DNA from: Saccharospirillaceae bacterium
Lineage (GTDB): Bacteria; Pseudomonadota; Gammaproteobacteria; Pseudomonadales; Natronospirillaceae
Length of the DNA stretch: 41,220 bases
NCBI GenBank assembly: GCA_007116635.1
Contig: SKIB01000066.1
Location: 1-41,220, forward strand
Reading direction: 5' to 3'
Part shown: one piece after another, positions 29,286 to 38,295 of the stretch
Layout of the letters: the number at the start of each line of letters is the position of its first letter
Position numbering within the stretch: the stretch's first letter is position 1
Notes under the pieces: model-generated
What the model was told of the DNA's origin: nothing
Database searches by the model: none
Seen by the model: only the letters and a program-made list of their open reading frames with translations
Program-made: the position numbers and the translations under genes

Positions 29286-30401
29286 ATGTTAAAAACAGGT
29301 TTTGTCGGTTATCGCGGCATGGTTGGTTCAGTGTTATTAGGGCGGATGCAGGATGAGGGTGATTTTGCCCATCTGGATCTGACCTTTTTCTCAACCTCGC
29401 AGGCAGGTAAGCCAGCGCCGGATCATGGCCAGGCAAACAAGACCCTGGGTGATGCCAGTGATATAGAAGCCTTGCTGGCCATGGAGGCCATTGTCAGCTG
29501 TCAGGGGGGTGATTACACCAATGAGGTGTACCCTAAGCTGCGTGCGGCAGGTTGGCAGGGTTACTGGGTTGATGCGGCCTCTACGCTGCGCATGGCCGAT
29601 GACTCGGTGATTGCTTTGGATCCGGTTAATCGTGACGTCATTGACGAAGCCCTGGCCAGTGGCGTGAAGACCTATGTGGGTGGTAATTGCACCGTGTCCT
29701 TGCTGCTTATTGCTCTGGGCGGTTTGTTTGAGAAAGACTTGATTGAGTGGGTCTCGCCTATGAGCTATCAGGCGGCCAGTGGTTCAGGCGCGCAAAACAT
29801 GAAAGAGCTGATTCGGCAAATGGGCGATATTCATGCCGCTGTTGCCGATGAGGTCGCTGATCCAGCATCTGCCATTTTGGACATTGATCGCCGTGTAGCC
29901 GAGTGCATGCGCAGTGATGACTTTCCTACTGATCATTTTGGTGTGCCCTTAGCAGGTTCGGTTATTCCTTGGATCGACAAGGCTTTGCCATCCGGTCAGA
30001 GCAAAGAAGAGTGGAAGGCTCAGGTAGAGGCCAATAAGATCATGGGTCGTGCTAATCAGCCGGTGCCCATTGATGGCATCTGCGTACGCGTGGGCGCTAT
30101 GCGTTGCCATAGTCAGGCCCTAACCATCAAACTGCGTAAAAATTTGTCGGTTGCTGAAATCGAAGCCCTGCTGGCAGAGCATAATCCCTGGGTAAAGGTC
30201 GTGCCTAATGATCGTGATCTAACTCTCAAAGAGCTGACACCTACCGCCGTGACTGGCACCATGACCGTACCCATTGGTCGTATCCGTAAGCTGAATATGG
30301 GTTCTGAGTATGTCTCTGCCTTCACGGTGGGTGATCAGTTGCTCTGGGGTGCAGCAGAGCCTTTGCGTCGTATGTTGGCCATCATTGGTGGTAGATTGTA
30401 A
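29286..30401 (+). CDS. asd: Aspartate-semialdehyde dehydrogenase
   Basis: Asd reduces aspartyl phosphate to aspartate semialdehyde, needed for Lys, Met, Thr and peptidoglycan. The 371-residue protein has GYRGMVGS (NADP binding) and [10 protein letters not shown] with catalytic Cys135, the same number as in E. coli. ATG 29286 is eight bases after GGAG; the in-frame GTG at 29277 overlaps that site and is rejected. A strong terminator follows. From memory, Pseudomonas carries a second asd-like gene (usg) here before fimV; it is absent. Confidence 0.97.
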   Translation: MLKTGFVGYRGMVGSVLLGRMQDEGDFAHLDLTFFSTSQAGKPAPDHGQANKTLGDASDIEALLAMEAIVSCQGGDYTNEVYPKLRAAGWQGYWVDAASTLRMADDSVIALDPVNRDVIDEALASGVKTYVGGNCTVSLLLIALGGLFEKDLIEWVSPMSYQAASGSGAQNMKELIRQMGDIHAAVADEVADPASAILDIDRRVAECMRSDDFPTDHFGVPLAGSVIPWIDKALPSGQSKEEWKAQVEANKIMGRANQPVPIDGICVRVGAMRCHSQALTIKLRKNLSVAEIEALLAEHNPWVKVVPNDRDLTLKELTPTAVTGTMTVPIGRIRKLNMGSEYVSAFTVGDQLLWGAAEPLRRMLAIIGGRL

Positions 30402-30428
30402 TCTGATTGCTTGAATGTTACACAGAAC

Positions 30429-30450
30429 AACCCCGCTTGGCGGGGTTTTT
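30429..30450 (+). terminator. Intrinsic terminator after asd
   Basis: AACCCCGC, loop TTG, GCGGGGTT, then TTT: the GC stem 30431-30436 pairs with 30440-30445 and a run of T follows at 30446-30450. It closes the leuCDB-asd unit. Confidence 0.9.
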
Positions 30451-30470
30451 GCTATGAAACTGTTAAGTTT

Positions 30471-30499
30471 TTGACAATTGTGTAAAATCGGGTCTTAAT
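30471..30499 (+). promoter_or_regulatory. Candidate sigma-70 promoter for fimV
   Basis: A perfect TTGACA at 30471-30476 is followed after 17 bases by CTTAAT (30494-30499). Transcription would start near 30506, giving a 5' leader of about 130 bases before the fimV ATG. Nothing else codes in the 235-base gap; no riboswitch class was recognised, although the leader is long enough for post-transcriptional control. Confidence 0.6.
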
Positions 30500-30636
30500 A
30501 GCTCAATTAGATCATTGATTCTACTCTGTTAATCTTTGATACTGACAACAATTAAACAAGCGCAGATGACGTTTCAGATCTACTGGTTCTCATCATGCCC
30601 CTTTATGCGATTAATACGAGAAGGGAAAAAACGATA

Positions 30637-33306
30637 ATGCTCCGCAAACTTGCTATAGCCATTACAGCTTCCAGTGTCACGCTCTTAAACACAGGCTACG
30701 CCCTGGGTCTGGGTGATATCCAGATGAACTCAGCTTTAAATCAGCCACTCAATGCACGCATTGATCTGCTTGATGCCGAGGGTATCAGGTTTGAGGACAT
30801 CAGACCAAGGCTGGCTAATCAGGACGCCTTTGCTCGTGCTGGCATACGTCGTGATCCTTTTTACACCAATATTCGTTTTGAAGTGGTGCAGAGCTCCAGT
30901 GGGCAGCCGCAGATTTTGCTATTCACTACTCAGCCAGTGGTCGAGCCATTTTTAAATTTCTTGGTTGAGGTGGTAACACCTTCTCGCTCAGGAACAGGTA
31001 TCATTAGAGAATATACCGTTCTGGTTGATCCCGTATCAGTTCAGGGGCGCACTGCACCTGTTGCACCCTCAGCGCCAGTGGCCCGCCAAGCAGAACCCAG
31101 AGTAACTCCTGCTCAGCCCCAGCCAACTACCAGGCCACAGCCCAGTGTGCGCTCAGAAAGCTTGCCTGCAGGTCAAGTAAGGGTTCAGCAAAATGACACC
31201 TTAGGGGCCATTGCAAGACGAAACCTGCCTTCAGGAGTCACTCTGGATCAAATGATGTTGGCCATTCAGGACCAAAATCCAGATGCATTCTTACGTGACA
31301 ACATTAATCTGATCAAGGCCGGTTCGATCATCCGTATGCCCAGTGCTGAACAGGCTAGGGTCCGCTCAGCGGCAGAAGCCAGGTCCGAGGTTGCGGCTCA
31401 ACATGAAGCCTTCCGTACGCGTAACTTTGCCCCGCGTGCTCAGGCGCCAGCTGCTCAGGTGGCTTCAGCTGCCACCTCTGAATCTCAGGTACGTGCCACA
31501 GGTGAGTTAAGCATTGTCGCGGAAACAGGTGATGGCAGTGCCCTTGGGGTTAATGCGGATTTAGCAGACTTAGAAAATCAATTGGCTCTCAATACGGAAG
31601 AGAGCGATCGTCTGCAGCGCGAAAATGAATTGCTCAACTCTCGATTGCAAGAGTTAGAGTCTCAGTTGCAAATGATGCAGCGTATCATTGACCTGCGCTC
31701 AGAGACAGGTGCAGCCTTGGTTGACCAGTTGCAACAGCAAGATGAACAGGCAATGGACGCTCCCTTGGATGATGAAGGGGTTCAGGATGTGTTGTCTGGT
31801 TTACAGGCAGCCGAGCAAGCAGAGGCTGCAGATAGTGCCCTGGCACAAGAAGCTGAACCGGCTGCAGTTGAACCTACTCCAGAGCCCAGTCCGGTGGTGG
31901 CTCCTGAGCCTGTACAGCCAGCGCCTCAAGCTGGTTTCTTGGCATCCATTCAAGCCTGGCTGACTTCCTCTATGGTTAATCTGGGTATTGCCATTGCAGC
32001 CATTGCCTTATTGCTTATTGGTTTGCTGGCCATGCTGGGGCGTCGTAAACAGCAGGTTGATGATCTACAAGACTTAGAAGACCTTGAGCCCTTGGATGAA
32101 TTGAATGAGCCTGAGCTTGATACGCCTCTAGAGGATCTAGAGCCAGAGCCCATTGAAGACACAGAGTTCGACAGCTATTCCTCTCCAGCCTCTGATGCTC
32201 ATAACCCTCTATCTGATGCTGAGATGTATCTGGCCTACGGTCATTATGACCAGGCTCTTAATGAATTGCAGCAAGCTGAGGACCGTGGCGTTGATGTGGC
32301 CAGCGTTGCCGAGAAGCGATTGGAGGTTTATGCCGAGGCTGGTCGTCGTGAAGATTTCGAGCAGTATGCCAAAACTGTAGTTGCTATTGTTTCTGCTGCT
32401 TCCTTGGCAAGCTTGCGTGAACGCTTAGCGCAGAACGCACCCATGGACGATGACATCTCTGATTTTGATATGGGTGTCGATCTGAACCAAGAGTCAGATC
32501 AAGAGCACTCTAACTCAATGGATTTTGAAACCAATGATGATCTAAATGCCGCCAAAGAGGATGACAACTCTATGGCCTTCGATTTGGATTCTGATTTAGA
32601 CCTTGCTGACGAGCAGAGCCTTGATTTAAATGAAGTTGAAGATCAGGCATCCAAACCCTTTGACCTAGATGCTTTTACTGACACTGCCAATTCAGATGAA
32701 ATCAGTCTGGATTTAGACTTCAGCCTGGACGAAGAGCAGCAGCCTGAACAAAAAGCTGAGGCTGACACTGATCTAGAGCCGGCATCTGATAATGATACAG
32801 GCATAGAGTTTAATCTTGATGGCTTTGAGCTGCCAGAAGATGAGTCTAGCAATACCGAACCTTCATCGTCACAAAGTGCAGCCATGGATATGTTAACCAT
32901 GGATTTGCAAGACAAAGATTCTAGCCTTGACTCTGCAGATTTTGATTTGCCGGAGCTTGAGGATTCTCAGTCAGAACTATCCGAACCGGCTCCTGAAGGT
33001 CAGGACTTGGACGATAGTTCAGAGCTGAACCTTGAATCCTGGGACGAGCAAGAGGTGGACCTTGAGTTGCCCGCTGATCCTGAACAGGCCATGACTGATG
33101 ATGTTGAGCCTGACGACTTGCAACTGGCTGACGATGACTTCGGTATACTCTCTACCACGGATGAAGTGGCGACCAAGCTTGACTTGGCTCAGGCTTACAT
33201 TGATATGGAAGATCAAGAAGCCGCCAGAGACCTGTTGCAAGAAGTGCTGGTAGAGGGAGATGGGGAGCAAAAAGCCAAGGCGGAACAGATGTTGGCGGAT
33301 CTCTGA
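30637..33306 (+). CDS. fimV: FimV-type peptidoglycan-binding protein
   Basis: FimV is a bitopic inner-membrane protein with a LysM domain that organises polar structures such as type IV pili and cell-pole markers. The 889-residue protein has a signal peptide (MLRKLAIAITASSVTLL), a conserved N-terminal periplasmic domain, a LysM-type domain from about residue 179 (GQVRVQQNDTLGAIARR), a coiled coil near 330, a membrane helix at about 446-468, a very acidic cytoplasmic region with repeated LDLD/SLDLD patterns, and the C-terminal TPR-like block KLDLAQAYIDMEDQEAARDLL. ATG 30637 is chosen; ATG 30595 would put 14 residues before the signal peptide and lacks a ribosome-binding site. A terminator follows. 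Confidence 0.92.
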   Translation: MLRKLAIAITASSVTLLNTGYALGLGDIQMNSALNQPLNARIDLLDAEGIRFEDIRPRLANQDAFARAGIRRDPFYTNIRFEVVQSSSGQPQILLFTTQPVVEPFLNFLVEVVTPSRSGTGIIREYTVLVDPVSVQGRTAPVAPSAPVARQAEPRVTPAQPQPTTRPQPSVRSESLPAGQVRVQQNDTLGAIARRNLPSGVTLDQMMLAIQDQNPDAFLRDNINLIKAGSIIRMPSAEQARVRSAAEARSEVAAQHEAFRTRNFAPRAQAPAAQVASAATSESQVRATGELSIVAETGDGSALGVNADLADLENQLALNTEESDRLQRENELLNSRLQELESQLQMMQRIIDLRSETGAALVDQLQQQDEQAMDAPLDDEGVQDVLSGLQAAEQAEAADSALAQEAEPAAVEPTPEPSPVVAPEPVQPAPQAGFLASIQAWLTSSMVNLGIAIAAIALLLIGLLAMLGRRKQQVDDLQDLEDLEPLDELNEPELDTPLEDLEPEPIEDTEFDSYSSPASDAHNPLSDAEMYLAYGHYDQALNELQQAEDRGVDVASVAEKRLEVYAEAGRREDFEQYAKTVVAIVSAASLASLRERLAQNAPMDDDISDFDMGVDLNQESDQEHSNSMDFETNDDLNAAKEDDNSMAFDLDSDLDLADEQSLDLNEVEDQASKPFDLDAFTDTANSDEISLDLDFSLDEEQQPEQKAEADTDLEPASDNDTGIEFNLDGFELPEDESSNTEPSSSQSAAMDMLTMDLQDKDSSLDSADFDLPELEDSQSELSEPAPEGQDLDDSSELNLESWDEQEVDLELPADPEQAMTDDVEPDDLQLADDDFGILSTTDEVATKLDLAQAYIDMEDQEAARDLLQEVLVEGDGEQKAKAEQMLADL

Positions 33307-33320
33307 ATATAGGTACAAAA

Positions 33321-33347
33321 AAATCAGCTTCGGCTGATTTTTTTTTG
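33321..33347 (+). terminator. Intrinsic terminator after fimV
   Basis: AAATCAGC (33321-33328), tetraloop TTCG, GCTGATTT (33333-33340), then more T. A UUCG loop on an eight-base stem and a T tract make this a textbook terminator separating fimV from truA. Confidence 0.92.
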
Positions 33348-33390
33348 CTTCAATGTCTGGGGCGTTTATTTCAAATAGCTGGATGCTGCC

Positions 33391-33420
33391 TTGTATTCCT
33401 TGCCCTGAGCTGTGTTAATA
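33391..33420 (+). promoter_or_regulatory. Weak candidate promoter for truA-trpF-accD
   Basis: Because a terminator precedes it, truA needs its own promoter in the 100-base gap. TTGTAT (33391-33396), 18 bases and TTAATA (33415-33420) is the best pair I see. Match to consensus is modest. Confidence 0.35.
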
Positions 33421-33447
33421 TGCGCCTCCTTGTGTGGAGGTGAAGGT

Positions 33448-34272
33448 TTGGAACTCTTTGAACTCAGTGCGCCAGAATACGACCAGCGCTTTGCCTTGGC
33501 GGTCGAGTATAACGGCCAAAATTTTAATGGTTGGCAGGCTCAGCAATCGAGCATGCGTACGGTGCAAGGCTTGTTGGAGCAGGCCATTGCCAAGATTGCT
33601 AATCATCCGGTGCGTTTGCACTGTGCGGGACGCACGGATGCTGGCGTTCATGCCTGTCGTCAGGTGATCCATTTTGATACCAATGCTCAAAGGCCTTTGC
33701 ATGGCTGGCTGATGGGCATTAACACCGAATTGCCTCGCGACATTAGTGTTAATTGGATCGTTTCCACAGATCTATACTTTCATGCTCGGTTTTCCGCTCA
33801 GGAGAGAAGCTATCGTTATCTGGTGCTAAATCAACCAGCCTCAAGTGGCCTGCTTGATTCCTTTGTTACCTGGGTGCATCGCCCTTTGCGTGTTGAGCTG
33901 ATGCAAGAGGCGGCCGATCTGCTGCTGGGTCAGCATGACTTCAGTGCCTTTCGTGCGGCAGACTGTCAGGCCCATAGTCCGATTAAGAACCTATTGCAGC
34001 TGCAGTTTGTGCAACAAGGACCCTTGATCGCTTTGGATGCTAGAGCCAATAGCTTTCTCTACCACATGGTTCGCAATTTGATGGGTAGCTTGCTACGAAT
34101 TGGTAAGGGTGAGCGCCCGGTTGAATGGATTGCAGAGTTGCTGCAGTCTAAAGATCGCCGCCTGGCGGCAGCTACGGCCTTGGCCAATGGCCTATATTTT
34201 ACCGGTGTACGCTATGATGAGTATCATCAGTTGCCCAGTACTTTTCAATTACCCCTAATAGGCAATTTATGA
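33448..34272 (+). CDS. truA: tRNA pseudouridine(38-40) synthase TruA
   Basis: TruA isomerises uridines 38-40 in the tRNA anticodon stem. The 274-residue protein has CAGRTDAGVHA with catalytic Asp64, FHARFSAQERSYRY, and HDFSAFRAADCQ. The start is a TTG at 33448, seven bases after GGAGG (33436-33440), and gives the expected N-terminus (E. coli TruA is 270). The longer frame reaching 33412 lacks support. The stop overlaps trpF (ATGA). Confidence 0.96.
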   Translation: MELFELSAPEYDQRFALAVEYNGQNFNGWQAQQSSMRTVQGLLEQAIAKIANHPVRLHCAGRTDAGVHACRQVIHFDTNAQRPLHGWLMGINTELPRDISVNWIVSTDLYFHARFSAQERSYRYLVLNQPASSGLLDSFVTWVHRPLRVELMQEAADLLLGQHDFSAFRAADCQAHSPIKNLLQLQFVQQGPLIALDARANSFLYHMVRNLMGSLLRIGKGERPVEWIAELLQSKDRRLAAATALANGLYFTGVRYDEYHQLPSTFQLPLIGNL

Positions 34273-34889
34273 CCAGAGTTCGGACAAAAATTTGTGGCAT
34301 TACTAATATTGAAGATGCACTGCATGCCATTGAAGCCGGTGCGGATGCCCTGGGCTTTGTGTTTTATCCGCCCAGCCCGAGAGCCATTAGCCCTGCTGAT
34401 GCAGCCCGCATCTGTGCTGCTCTACCTCCCTTTGTTGCAAAGGTAGCCTTGTTTGTTAATCCTGAGCCTGATCTGGTGAGAAAAGTACTGGCTGAAGTGA
34501 GTGTTGATCATTTGCAATTTCATGGTGATGAGAGCCAGGACTTTTGTCTGCAGTTTTCCACTCCTTGGTACAGGGCGGTACGGGTCTCCTGTGCGCAAGA
34601 CATTGAACAAGCCAGTATGACCTTTCCCCTTGCAAGCGCTTTGCTATTGGATGCTTTTGTCGCAGGTGTTCCTGGTGGCACAGGTCAGCGCTTTAACTGG
34701 CAATGGTTGGCTGATTTGCAATTGCCTCAGCCCATCATTGTGGCGGGGGGGCTGCATCCTGATAATGTGGCGCAAGCCATTGCAATTAGTCAGCCCTACG
34801 CTGTTGATGTCAGCGGTGGTGTCGAGCAGTCCAAGGGAAAGAAATGTAAGTTGCTGATGCGGCAGTTTATTGCCAACACCCTGGTTTGA
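34269..34889 (+). CDS. trpF: Phosphoribosylanthranilate isomerase
   Basis: TrpF performs the Amadori rearrangement in tryptophan synthesis. The 206-residue TIM-barrel protein has KICGITNIEDALHAIEAGAD (catalytic Cys), the LGFVFYPPSPR loop, HLQFHGDES, and the phosphate-binding IVAGGLHPDNV with VDVSGGVEQSKGKK. Standing beside truA and accD rather than with trpB is the arrangement I recall for pseudomonads. ATGA overlaps truA, so the pair is translationally coupled. Confidence 0.97.
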   Translation: MTRVRTKICGITNIEDALHAIEAGADALGFVFYPPSPRAISPADAARICAALPPFVAKVALFVNPEPDLVRKVLAEVSVDHLQFHGDESQDFCLQFSTPWYRAVRVSCAQDIEQASMTFPLASALLLDAFVAGVPGGTGQRFNWQWLADLQLPQPIIVAGGLHPDNVAQAIAISQPYAVDVSGGVEQSKGKKCKLLMRQFIANTLV

Positions 34890-34979
34890 GCGGCTGCCAA
34901 GGGTTTGAGCTGTTGCCAAGAGTGGTTAAATCAGCACATAATGTCGCCCATTGCTGAAAAAAAGAGAATAAATACCCCT

Positions 34980-35843
34980 ATGAGTTGGTTAGATAAACTT
35001 GTCCCGTCTTTGATTCGCAGTGACCGTCAGCAGCCCAGTTCCGTGCCTGAGGGTCTGTGGTCAAAATGCCCAAAGTGTGGCTCTACTCTTTATAAGCCCG
35101 AATTGGAACGTAACCTAGAAGTCTGCCCCAAATGCGACCATCACCTGAGGCTGTCAGGCCGTAAACGCATCATATCGTTTCTCGATCCAGAGCAGCAGAC
35201 AGAAATCGCTGCCGAAGTAGAGCCGGTGGATCGTTTGAAGTTTAGAGACAGTAAAAAGTATAAGGATCGCTTGACTCAGGCGCAGAAGCACAGCTCGGAA
35301 AAAGACGCCCTATGCGTTATGCGTGGTACGGTAGAGTCTGTGCCTGTCGTAGTGGCTGCTTTCGATTTTGACTTCATGGCTGGCTCCATGGGGGCGGTAG
35401 TGGGGGAAAAATTTGTTCGTGCAGTTAATCACTGCATCGAAAATCAACTGCCCTTGGTTTGCTTTGCCACCTCTGGCGGCGCCCGTATGCAAGAAGCCTT
35501 GTTTTCCCTGATGCAAATGGCTAAGACTTCTGCTGCCATTGAGCGCATGCACGAAGCTGGCTTGCCCTATGTTTCGGTTCTGATTGACCCTTGCTTTGGT
35601 GGGGTATCCGCCAGCTTGGCCATGCTAGGCGATTTAAATATTGCCGAACCCAATGCATTGATTGGCTTTGCTGGTCCGCGAGTGATCGAACAGACAGTAC
35701 GGGAAAAACTACCAGAGGGCTTTCAGCGTTCGGAGTTTTTGTTAGAGCATGGTGCAGTCGATCAGGTAGTGCACCGTCACTATTTGCGTCCTACGCTGGC
35801 GCGTCACCTGCGTAAACTTATGCAACTGCCCATGGCGGTCTAA
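34980..35843 (+). CDS. accD: Acetyl-CoA carboxylase carboxyltransferase beta subunit
   Basis: AccD with AccA transfers the carboxyl group from biotin to acetyl-CoA, forming malonyl-CoA for fatty acid synthesis. The 287-residue protein starts MSWLDKLVP like E. coli AccD. It has the four-Cys zinc ribbon (Cys30, 33, 49, 52) and then the crotonase-fold carboxyltransferase core ([40 protein letters not shown]). It is shorter than E. coli AccD (304), lacking the acidic tail. ATG 34941 is an in-frame alternative adding 13 residues without a ribosome-binding site; that of ATG 34980 is also weak. folC overlaps the stop. Confidence 0.97.
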   Translation: MSWLDKLVPSLIRSDRQQPSSVPEGLWSKCPKCGSTLYKPELERNLEVCPKCDHHLRLSGRKRIISFLDPEQQTEIAAEVEPVDRLKFRDSKKYKDRLTQAQKHSSEKDALCVMRGTVESVPVVVAAFDFDFMAGSMGAVVGEKFVRAVNHCIENQLPLVCFATSGGARMQEALFSLMQMAKTSAAIERMHEAGLPYVSVLIDPCFGGVSASLAMLGDLNIAEPNALIGFAGPRVIEQTVREKLPEGFQRSEFLLEHGAVDQVVHRHYLRPTLARHLRKLMQLPMAV

Positions 35844-37066
35844 TGCAGGACCTGGATGCATGGCTGGCCTACATTGAACAGATTCATGCCAAGCCCATTG
35901 ATATGGGCTTGGATCGCCTGCGCCAAGTTGCCAACCGTCTAGAGTTGCCAAAATTAGGCAAATGGGTGGTCAGTGTGGCTGGCACCAATGGCAAGGGCAG
36001 CAGTTGCCGCTTTCTTGAAGTTCTGGCTCTGCAACAGGGGCTTAAAGTTGGGCGTTACAGTTCGCCGCATTTTGAACGCTTTAACGAACGCGTTTGTTTG
36101 CAGGCTCAGCCTGTGTCTGACTCTTTGTTGGTTCAGGCCTTTGCCAGGGTGGAGCAGGCTAGGGCAGAGATCAGTCTGAGTTATTTTGAGTTCACTACCC
36201 TGGCTGCCTTTGTGGTCTTTGCTGAGCAGCAGTTGGACGTAGTAATACTTGAGGTTGGCTTGGGTGGTCGTCTGGACGCTGTTAATCTGGTTGATGCTGA
36301 TTGCGCCATCCTGGTTTCGGTCGCTTTAGATCATCAGGACTTCCTTGGTGATGACCTTAATGGCATTGCTGCGGAAAAGATTGGCATTGCCCGCCCTGCG
36401 GCTCCCTTGTTCATTGGTGAAACCAAAGCCTTAGAGGTATTGGAACGAGCTGAACAGTTGACCGGTAGCCAGGTTTATCGCAAGGGTGTGGACTTTGGTT
36501 GTCGGGACGGACAGTTTTTTTGGCCACAGGGCAGTTGCCCCGCCTTTGATAGCCAGCTACCGCAAGAAAATCTACCGGCGGTCTTGGCGGCCTGGGCTTC
36601 TAGCCCCTGGGCCTTAGAGGTTAGTCAGGAGCTGCAACAAGCCTTGGCGGTTGCCAGTTTGCCTGGCAGGATGCAAACAGTAAGATTTCAGAGGGCCAGT
36701 GTTTTACTGGATGTGGCTCATAACCCTCATGCTGCTGAGCGCTTAGCTGGTCATCTGAAAAACAGGCCCGGTCCCTTTGCTATGGTTTTTTCTGCCTTGG
36801 CGGATAAAGACATTGCAGGCATTGTACGACCCTTTGCTGATCTGGACTGTAGTTGGCATCTGTTGCCACTTGCTGGCCCTCGAGGCCTGACGGTAGCTGA
36901 ACTTGCTCAGCAGGTGCAAATGCCAACTATGCATCTGTATGACAATTTGGCACCTGCCTTGCAATCCGCTTGTCAACCTGGTGCTCAGGTAGTAGTCTTT
37001 GGCTCGTTTATGACTGTCTCTGAGGCAATGGCATGGCTGAACCAGGACAAAATCTCGCGCGCATAA
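35843..37066 (+). CDS. folC: Bifunctional dihydrofolate/folylpolyglutamate synthase
   Basis: FolC adds glutamate to dihydropteroate and to folates. The 407-residue protein has the P-loop AGTNGKGSS (residues 46-54), the YSSPHFERFNERV loop, LEVGLGGRLDAVN and the C-terminal DVAHNPHAAE, which is the Mur-ligase-type arrangement. Start ATG overlaps the accD stop (TAATG); its own 3' end overlaps dedD by 34 bases. Length is near the usual 420. Confidence 0.97.
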   Translation: MQDLDAWLAYIEQIHAKPIDMGLDRLRQVANRLELPKLGKWVVSVAGTNGKGSSCRFLEVLALQQGLKVGRYSSPHFERFNERVCLQAQPVSDSLLVQAFARVEQARAEISLSYFEFTTLAAFVVFAEQQLDVVILEVGLGGRLDAVNLVDADCAILVSVALDHQDFLGDDLNGIAAEKIGIARPAAPLFIGETKALEVLERAEQLTGSQVYRKGVDFGCRDGQFFWPQGSCPAFDSQLPQENLPAVLAAWASSPWALEVSQELQQALAVASLPGRMQTVRFQRASVLLDVAHNPHAAERLAGHLKNRPGPFAMVFSALADKDIAGIVRPFADLDCSWHLLPLAGPRGLTVAELAQQVQMPTMHLYDNLAPALQSACQPGAQVVVFGSFMTVSEAMAWLNQDKISRA

Positions 37067-37707
37067 CGGGTATTATTACCCTGCTGCTTCTGGCTATTCT
37101 GCTCTTGCCTCAGGTATTCAAGGGGCAAGGCAGTGAGACCAGTCAAACCCTGGTGGAGCACTCATTGCCTGCCATTGTCATCGACGGTAGTCACGAGCCA
37201 GATTCGGTTGTTAATCCTGGACGCTATGATTCATTTTTGGCCTTGCCAGAGGATGACAGTAGCCAGCAGTCAGATTCTACTGCCTCTGCCATGGCCAGTG
37301 ACGAGCCTGGGTTGGCTGGGTCGGAGTCAGAGACCTCTAGGGCTTCAATGCCATCAGACAGGGTTGCTGAGCAACTAACCTCAGATACGGACCTGCCTAG
37401 TCCGACTGATTCGATTGAACCAGATACCGATGACCGGGTTGTTGCCGTCCTGGCAGAGCAAAACTCACCAGGTTGGGTTCTTCAGCTGGGTAGCTTTTCC
37501 CAGCAAGCAAATGCGCAGCGCTTGCTTGAACGGGTGCAGGCGGAGCAGTTTCCGGCTTTCATCCGCCAAGTCCCAGGAGATCGAACACTCTACCAAGTCA
37601 TGGTAGGTCCCTACCAGGAGGAGTCCCAAGCTCGAACGCAACAACCTCTTTTGCAACTGGCATTTGAATTATCCCCTTTGGTTTTGCGTTGGCAACCTCA
37701 GCCCTAA
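37033..37707 (+). CDS. dedD: SPOR-domain protein DedD
   Basis: DedD is an inner-membrane division protein recognising denuded septal glycan. The 224-residue protein has one N-terminal membrane helix (ITGIITLLLLAILLLPQVFK), a Ser/Asp-rich periplasmic linker, and a SPOR domain from about residue 148 (WVLQLGSFSQQANAQRLLER, then VMVGPYQEESQA). It overlaps folC by 34 bases; GAGG lies seven bases before ATG. The folC-dedD-cvpA-purF order is conserved in E. coli. Confidence 0.93.
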   Translation: MAEPGQNLARITGIITLLLLAILLLPQVFKGQGSETSQTLVEHSLPAIVIDGSHEPDSVVNPGRYDSFLALPEDDSSQQSDSTASAMASDEPGLAGSESETSRASMPSDRVAEQLTSDTDLPSPTDSIEPDTDDRVVAVLAEQNSPGWVLQLGSFSQQANAQRLLERVQAEQFPAFIRQVPGDRTLYQVMVGPYQEESQARTQQPLLQLAFELSPLVLRWQPQP

Positions 37708-37794
37708 TGTCTTGGCAATTTATTTTTGCCAAAGCCTTGGGCAACTGGTCGGCCTTTGTTAGAATCCTCTACTCATGAAACTTACGCTGGTCCC

Positions 37795-38283
37795 ATGGCA
37801 GTTATTGATTGGCTAATTGTTGGCATTTTCTTGTTGTCATCCTTTTTTGGGCTCTGGCGAGGCTTGGTGCGAGAGGTGTTTTCGCTGCTGGCTTGGTTCC
37901 TTGCTTTTATGGCAGCTCGTTGGGGGTCCCCATCTCTGGCTACCTTTCTTAGTCAGTATCTAGATTCGCCGCAACTGGTACTCATCATTGCTTACGCCAG
38001 CTTGTTCTTTATCGCCTTGCTGTTGGGTAGTCTTATTGCTAGTTGGTTATCAAGATTAACCGCCAAAGCGGGCCTGAGCATTTCTGACCGTCTTCTTGGT
38101 ATGTTTTTTGGTGCGGCCCGAGGTCTGCTGATCTTGGTGGTACTCCATACCTTGGCACAACTCTTTTCTTTAGACGCATGGTTACAAGATTCGCAGTATT
38201 TTGATCAGCTTGCGCCTTTGTCTGCCTGGGTTCAGCACACCCTGGCTCAGTTAAACCTTTATTTGCTCGAACTTAATCCATAA
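37795..38283 (+). CDS. cvpA: CvpA family inner-membrane protein
   Basis: The 162-residue protein matches E. coli CvpA in length and start (MAVIDWLIVGIFLLSSFFGL). Four hydrophobic segments are visible, with WRGLVREVFSLLAW and RLLGMFFGAARGLLI as typical loops. CvpA is needed for colicin V production in E. coli, and its general function is unclear. ATG 37795 is chosen; the upstream in-frame extension reads as non-coding. purF begins 12 bases after its stop. Confidence 0.94.
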   Translation: MAVIDWLIVGIFLLSSFFGLWRGLVREVFSLLAWFLAFMAARWGSPSLATFLSQYLDSPQLVLIIAYASLFFIALLLGSLIASWLSRLTAKAGLSISDRLLGMFFGAARGLLILVVLHTLAQLFSLDAWLQDSQYFDQLAPLSAWVQHTLAQLNLYLLELNP

Positions 38284-38295
38284 AGAGGACTCAGC

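Noticed and set aside
30595-30636. Upstream ATG start for fimV
   Set aside because: It would add 14 residues ahead of a clear signal peptide and has no ribosome-binding site.
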